From Exiguobacterium indicum HHS 31 (GTDB lineage Bacteria > Bacillota > Bacilli > Exiguobacteriales > Exiguobacteriaceae), in assembly GCF_001939065.1 (NCBI RefSeq), contig NZ_MPSZ01000002.1:62001-126000 (forward strand): a DNA stretch of 64,000 nucleotides. Reading direction: 5' to 3'. The notes beneath the pieces were generated by a model. The model was not told where the DNA came from. It made no database searches and saw nothing but the letters and a program-made list of their open reading frames with translations. A program made the translations under genes and the position numbers. Of this stretch, positions 60,731 through 64,000 are shown piece by piece. Numbering within the stretch: position 1 is the first letter of the stretch; every line of letters begins with the position of its first letter.

Positions 60731-61132
60731 ATGATATCGATGACGTTGCGACAACAACTCGTTCAAGCGATTAACGTACACGTGCATGCTCATTTTATTA
60801 TCTTATTCGGCTCCGGAGCTACGGGAAACATGACAGACGATAGTGATCTGGATATCGCTTATTTAAGTGACCACCCCCTCTCCGCCTACGATCGATTTTT
60901 ATTGGCCGGTCAATTAGCACGACTCGCTGGTCGTGAAGTTGATCTCGTCGATATAAAACAGATTGATCCGATTTTGACGATGCAAATCTTCACAGAAGGT
61001 TTAGTCATCGACTGTCAAAATCCGAATGAGCTGACACGACAACAAATGCGTGCATATAGCATGTATGCTGCCTTTTCTGAGGAGAGGGCTCCAATCGTAC
61101 AGTCAATCAAAGATCAGGGGAGTGTTTTTTAA
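60731..61132 (+). CDS. mntA: MntA-type minimal nucleotidyltransferase (antitoxin)
   Basis: 133 residues, MNT fold. The polymerase-beta-type motif G-S-x10-D-x-D is complete in FGSGATGNMTDDSDLDIAY, with the third Asp in REVDLVDI. In type VII toxin-antitoxin systems MntA transfers AMP to the tyrosine of HepT and so silences it. AAGGAG lies eight bases before the ATG. The stop is directly followed by the hepT start, so the two are translated as a unit. Confidence 0.9.
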   Translation: MISMTLRQQLVQAINVHVHAHFIILFGSGATGNMTDDSDLDIAYLSDHPLSAYDRFLLAGQLARLAGREVDLVDIKQIDPILTMQIFTEGLVIDCQNPNELTRQQMRAYSMYAAFSEERAPIVQSIKDQGSVF

Positions 61133-61133
61133 T

Positions 61134-61541
61134 ATGAACGATGTGTTGTTAAATAAGATAGCGACCATTGAACGTTGTTTATTAAGAATACAGGACGTCT
61201 ACCAGAACGAACCTAGTCATTTAAAGGATTACACCAAACAAGATAGTATCATTTTGAACATCCAGCGTGCATGTGAGGCAAGTATCGATATCGCCATGCA
61301 TCTAGTTCGAACACGGAAGCTTGGTCTACCTAAATCGAGTCGTGATGGATTTCACCTGCTCGAGGAAGCTCAGCTCATCGACGCTTCACTGGCTACTAGT
61401 CTCATGAACATGGTCGGATTTCGTAACATTGCAGTACATGACTATCAATCACTGAATCTAGACATTCTTCAAGCAATATTAGATCGTCATCTTAATGATT
61501 TTTTGACATTCACTCGAACTGTCATTGAACTAGAAGATTGA
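61134..61541 (+). CDS. hepT: HepT-type HEPN ribonuclease (toxin)
   Basis: 135 residues, all-helical HEPN fold. The active-site R-x4-H-x-Y motif is RNIAVHDY (near residues 106-113); the Tyr is the AMPylated residue. RACEASIDIAMHLVRTRKLGLP is the usual HepT second helix. Starts one base after the mntA stop. HEPN toxins of this class cut tRNA or mRNA. Both residues needed for activity are present, so it is a potentially working toxin. Confidence 0.9.
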   Translation: MNDVLLNKIATIERCLLRIQDVYQNEPSHLKDYTKQDSIILNIQRACEASIDIAMHLVRTRKLGLPKSSRDGFHLLEEAQLIDASLATSLMNMVGFRNIAVHDYQSLNLDILQAILDRHLNDFLTFTRTVIELED

Positions 61542-61566
61542 TTCGCTACGAAGCTTTTTTATAAGT

Positions 61567-61598
61567 AAAGGCGATTCCGTAAATTGGAATCGCCTTTT
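61567..61598 (+). terminator. Terminator after hepT (copy A of a duplicated hairpin)
   Basis: AAAGGCGATTCC / GGAATCGCCTTT stem with loop GTAAATT, then TTTTG. Nearly identical to the hairpin at 62298-62330, which differs mainly in the loop. Confidence 0.88.
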
Positions 61599-61720
61599 GT
61601 TTAGCTATCGCTTAAAGAGTGAAATGCACACTTGGCTGAATTAACGGCTCCAACTAGTATTGTCTTATGTATGTGGAAAATTCTCCATTTTCACACACCT
61701 CCCTATTGTAATGTAGCCAA
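61599..61720 (-). pseudogene. Decayed copy of the 3' end of the P-loop kinase gene
   Basis: Reading the minus strand, this stretch aligns with the last part (about 62331-62450) of the intact kinase gene. The final codons agree (AGC-GAT-AGC-TAA against AGC-GAG-AGC-TAA), and the next 65 or so bases are about three-quarters identical, for example GTTAATTCAGCCAA against GTTGATTCAGTCAA. A one-base length difference shifts the frame near the end, and an in-frame TGA lies upstream, so it cannot encode the kinase tail. Similarity fades near 61720. The adjoining terminator (61567-61598) is also duplicated. It is a broken remnant, not a gene. Confidence 0.7.
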
Positions 61721-61825
61721 ACAAAATAGAGTGATCTTTCAAATGTTTCTACAGGTTCAAAGCAATTTACAGGAATGGTTGATGATTTAAAGTATGTCAT
61801 AGGCGTTGAAGAAGGAGCGTACTTT

Positions 61826-62293
61826 ATGGATATCCAAACCTTTATCTATTTAGAGAACGAACAGAATCATGTGAACATCACAGAACAAGATCGCATTCAA
61901 GTATACATTCAGCAAAAAGAGGATTGGTTAGAAGATGGCTTTTTAAATCTAGACGGTACGATTTCTTTTACCCAGAATGGAATCATACAAGGAGCCGATC
62001 ACTCAGACGAACTTGCACCACTATGGCAGTACTATGCAGACGCTTTGAAAAACTGTCTAGAGGATGGATCTGCTATATTCTATTACCCGAACACACCTAT
62101 TGAAGTGTGTTTAAAAAAAGTAAATAACAATCGATTTTCATTAACCATTGATCAAGAAGAAGCTGTCTATAATACACTAGATTTCATTCAAACTTTTAAA
62201 CAAGCAGCTCTATCTTTTCATCAGCTCGTCGAGGTTATTTCTGACCGAAAATACGAGGATGATTTACTCGAAAAAATCGAGAACTTGTCATAA
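61826..62293 (+). CDS. Protein of unknown function, 155 aa, between kinase remnants
   Basis: Acidic soluble protein starting MDIQTFIYLENEQ at 61826, with GAAGGAGCG eight bases upstream. Alternating beta and helix patterns, aromatic residues, and several acidic patches (KEDWLEDGF, DGSAIFYY, KYEDDLLEKIE) resemble small immunity-like proteins, but I recognise no family. It sits between the two copies of the kinase 3' end and their terminators, has visibly AT-richer codon use than the operons before it, and ends in copy B of the hairpin. Confidence 0.75.
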   Translation: MDIQTFIYLENEQNHVNITEQDRIQVYIQQKEDWLEDGFLNLDGTISFTQNGIIQGADHSDELAPLWQYYADALKNCLEDGSAIFYYPNTPIEVCLKKVNNNRFSLTIDQEEAVYNTLDFIQTFKQAALSFHQLVEVISDRKYEDDLLEKIENLS

Positions 62294-62297
62294 TGAT

Positions 62298-62330
62298 AAA
62301 AGGCGATTCCGTGACTTGGAATCGCCTTTT
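62298..62330. terminator. Bidirectional terminator (copy B of the duplicated hairpin)
   Basis: AAAAGGCGATTCC / GGAATCGCCTTTT stem with loop GTGACTT. Serves the 155-aa gene on plus and the kinase gene on minus. Confidence 0.88.
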
Positions 62331-62332
62331 AG

Positions 62333-63187
62333 TTAGCTCTCGCTTAAAGAAGTCGAACGCACAGTTGACTGAATCAACTGCTTTAACCAGAGTTGTCTTG
62401 CTTCTACTGAAAAATCTTCATTTCCGAATCTCTCTACTCTAAACGGAAGCATTTCTAACAACTGACGCTCCAGTTCTTGCCGTGCCTGTAAAATCGTAAT
62501 CGTCCCTTCCACTCCTGATAAAGAGCGATTTACACCATATGCTTGCTCAGTGTAATAGGATACGAATCCGTCCGCCCATTCTGTCGGACGCTCGTTTAAT
62601 GCTTTACGAAAGCTTTTTTCTACATCCGTTTGATCAACATAGACGAGAACGGGTTGTAACGGTGCGATAATCGTCGCTATACGTTCAATATACGCTCGCA
62701 ACGTCGCTTCCGGTAAATCGTATTTGATGAGCCCCATCGTCAATGGATTTTGCAAGAAGCAGCATTCAAAAACATATGTTATATCCGTCGTTAACGCTTG
62801 AGCGACGAACGTTTCCCACTTTTTAAAGATCATTGACTGATATAACTCAAATGGTAGTTCATAGATATCTCTTGCTTGCAGAAACGCAAGTTCTGCTTCA
62901 GGAATATCCTTTTCTGACTGCCACTGGCGATATGATACCAGCACGTAGTCATTGAACACCTCAGCAAATCGTAAGACATCGAGTGAAGCGTATTTACTTT
63001 GAAAGTCTATCCATTCATCCATCTTTAAGTATGCGACACTTTCATAATCCGCAGGATGGTTGAGATCACCTTCGATATGAAGGCGTGTATTGATTTGTTC
63101 CTTTTGAAATAGACGAGTTAATGCTTCAGCTGTTGTTGTTTTGCCCGAGCCTGGGAGTCCTTCGATAAGAAATAATCTTTTGGTCAT
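62333..63187 (-). CDS. P-loop kinase-like ATPase
   Basis: 284 residues. Walker A GLPGSGKTTT is at residues 10-19, after LFLIEG. The following HIEGDLNHPADYES holds a possible phosphate-acceptor or lid-side Asp, and a Walker B-like strand is VFECCFLQNPLTMG. The overall layout is that of small-molecule or nucleoside kinases (AAA_33-like), with helices 190-284 of unknown role. The substrate is unknown. The gene is complete and its 3' end is duplicated, in decayed form, at 61599-61720. Confidence 0.82.
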   Translation of the reverse strand: MTKRLFLIEGLPGSGKTTTAEALTRLFQKEQINTRLHIEGDLNHPADYESVAYLKMDEWIDFQSKYASLDVLRFAEVFNDYVLVSYRQWQSEKDIPEAELAFLQARDIYELPFELYQSMIFKKWETFVAQALTTDITYVFECCFLQNPLTMGLIKYDLPEATLRAYIERIATIIAPLQPVLVYVDQTDVEKSFRKALNERPTEWADGFVSYYTEQAYGVNRSLSGVEGTITILQARQELERQLLEMLPFRVERFGNEDFSVEARQLWLKQLIQSTVRSTSLSES

Positions 63188-63314
63188 AAAAGCCCTCTTT
63201 CAGTTAAAAAAGTATTAAATCATCATCCAATTATTTTTATAGTTTGTAGTATGGTAAATTAACAATATAATTGTTGCGATGTAAAGAATTTCAAAATACT
63301 GTGAGGTGCTTTTA

Positions 63315-64000
63315 TTGGGTTGGAAATTAGATATTGCAGAAGCACAGGAAAGTTATTTATCGGAAAGCGATTTATGGCGTCTAACACAGCAATTCTTAAT
63401 GCATTCAACTCATACAACTACCTATAAACATATTTTGATGAAAGCATTATTAGAGTCGACTGCTGAAACTGACGAGACAGGAAAAATCACTTTTTTAGAA
63501 ATATCTAAGCATGTTTCAAAAATTTACTGGAATCTAGTCATTACACATGGATTGCGTCAGGTTAATGTAAAAAATGGACAAAGTTCTGTAGAGAAGATTT
63601 TAATAGATTTTCAAGAAACACATTGTATACCTTCAAACTGGAACTTTGAAAAATTATCTACAGCTCATCAAAACGAGTTAATTAAACTTATTAATATCGT
63701 CTACAAAAAGTATGTCTATGGTTCATTTTACTCGTCATTTGATGGAACAATTTATTCTTTTAATAAGAAGGAAGAATGGATTAAACTTGTACCTAGTTAT
63801 CTAGTTTTCTTCGAAAAGTACAAGCGTATCTTAATGAACATTACAAATTATCAGCTATCTATATTCTTAGAAAAGTATAATTCTAGTCATTTAATGAAAA
63901 ACATATTAAGTAAAGTCGAATTTGTATCAGCAAGACATTCTTTAGCTGAGTTTAAAAATATACTATTGCTCCATGGTCAAACTACTTGTTTTTATTGTCA
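63315..64000 (+). CDS. Start of a large AT-rich gene, possible HNH nuclease (partial)
   Basis: An open frame from a TTG at 63315 (AGGTG five bases upstream) to the window end, 228 codons without a stop. The protein begins LGWKLDIAEAQESYLS and is rich in Lys, Asn, Ile and Tyr, helical, without a signal peptide. The last residues read HGQTTCFYC, which looks like the first C-x2-C knuckle of an HNH-type zinc finger; the rest is cut off. Codon use is clearly AT-richer than the preceding genes, suggesting transfer. The HNH call is inference from four residues and should be treated as a guess. Confidence 0.6.
   Translation, partial: MGWKLDIAEAQESYLSESDLWRLTQQFLMHSTHTTTYKHILMKALLESTAETDETGKITFLEISKHVSKIYWNLVITHGLRQVNVKNGQSSVEKILIDFQETHCIPSNWNFEKLSTAHQNELIKLINIVYKKYVYGSFYSSFDGTIYSFNKKEEWIKLVPSYLVFFEKYKRILMNITNYQLSIFLEKYNSSHLMKNILSKVEFVSARHSLAEFKNILLLHGQTTCFYC

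Noticed and set aside
61050-61133. N-terminal extension of hepT into mntA
   Set aside because: The extra residues are out-of-frame mntA sequence; the HepT fold starts at the ATG at 61134.
1-64000. tRNA, rRNA, riboswitch, CRISPR or insertion-sequence elements
   Set aside because: No cloverleaf, riboswitch-like leader, repeat array, transposase or terminal inverted repeat was found by reading; a covariance-model or IS search would be decisive.

Overview
The window reads as a chromosomal segment of a low-to-mid GC Bacillota (Bacillales). Family content and gene style (a yrk-type sulfur cluster, bacterial NOS, SigV/RsiV, a FusB-type EF-G-binding protein, MsmX-dependent sugar importers without their own ATPase, strong AGGAGG ribosome sites) fit Exiguobacterium best. 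That genus call is inference; no rRNA or marker gene is present. Most genes lie on the minus strand. No tRNA, rRNA, CRISPR array, insertion sequence or prophage was seen.

Region 1 (1-13.2 kb) is a galactoside catabolic operon read on the minus strand. It runs from a ROK repressor (11929-13089) and a promoter with overlapping cre and operator sites near 11.8 kb, through an unknown 160-aa protein, a sugar-binding lipoprotein, two permeases, a GH42 beta-galactosidase and a GH36 alpha-galactosidase, to galK, galE, galT and the start of galM. Import, intracellular cleavage of alpha- and beta-galactosides and the Leloir pathway are thus encoded in one transcription unit.

Region 2 (13.2-29.8 kb) is housekeeping and stress: an MBL hydrolase, an MmpL-type transporter with its MarR repressor and twin operators, UspA and YflT-type stress proteins, a FusB-like EF-G-binding protein, a membrane diguanylate cyclase, a large orphan sensor kinase, a secreted subtilase with Ig-like repeats, and a membrane-anchored MsrA-MsrB fusion.

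Region 3 (29.9-35.5 kb) is a reactive-sulfur detoxification cluster under the persulfide sensor CstR: DsrE-like, two small rhodaneses, a TusA-rhodanese fusion, a rhodanese-persulfide dioxygenase fusion and a TusA protein, beside a divergent LysR/TSUP sulfite-exporter pair. Two matching CstR-type inverted repeats (ATACCC-N4-GGGTAT type) lie before cstR and before the operon.

Region 4 (35.5-51.7 kb) holds a YihY-type membrane protein, NOS oxygenase overlapping a Nudix gene, a GNAT protein, an amino-acid permease, an unusual five-repeat channel-like protein, a heterodimeric multidrug ABC exporter with MarR, an ASCH protein, a CDF metal exporter, a thioredoxin, an Excalibur protein, SigV/RsiV and several small membrane proteins.

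Region 5 (51.8-60 kb) is a beta-glucan locus: secreted GH16 with three C-terminal binding modules, GH1 beta-glucosidase, two permeases, a binding lipoprotein and a LacI repressor with CGAAAGCGCTTTCG operators.

Region 6 (60.2-64 kb) changes character: a VOC protein, a MntA-HepT type VII toxin-antitoxin pair, a decayed copy of the 3' end of the neighbouring kinase gene together with its terminator, an unknown 155-aa protein, the intact P-loop kinase, and the AT-rich beginning of a large protein ending at a C-x2-C-like start (possible HNH nuclease) cut by the window edge. This looks like the edge of an accessory or defence-type island and is the best place to look for something new.
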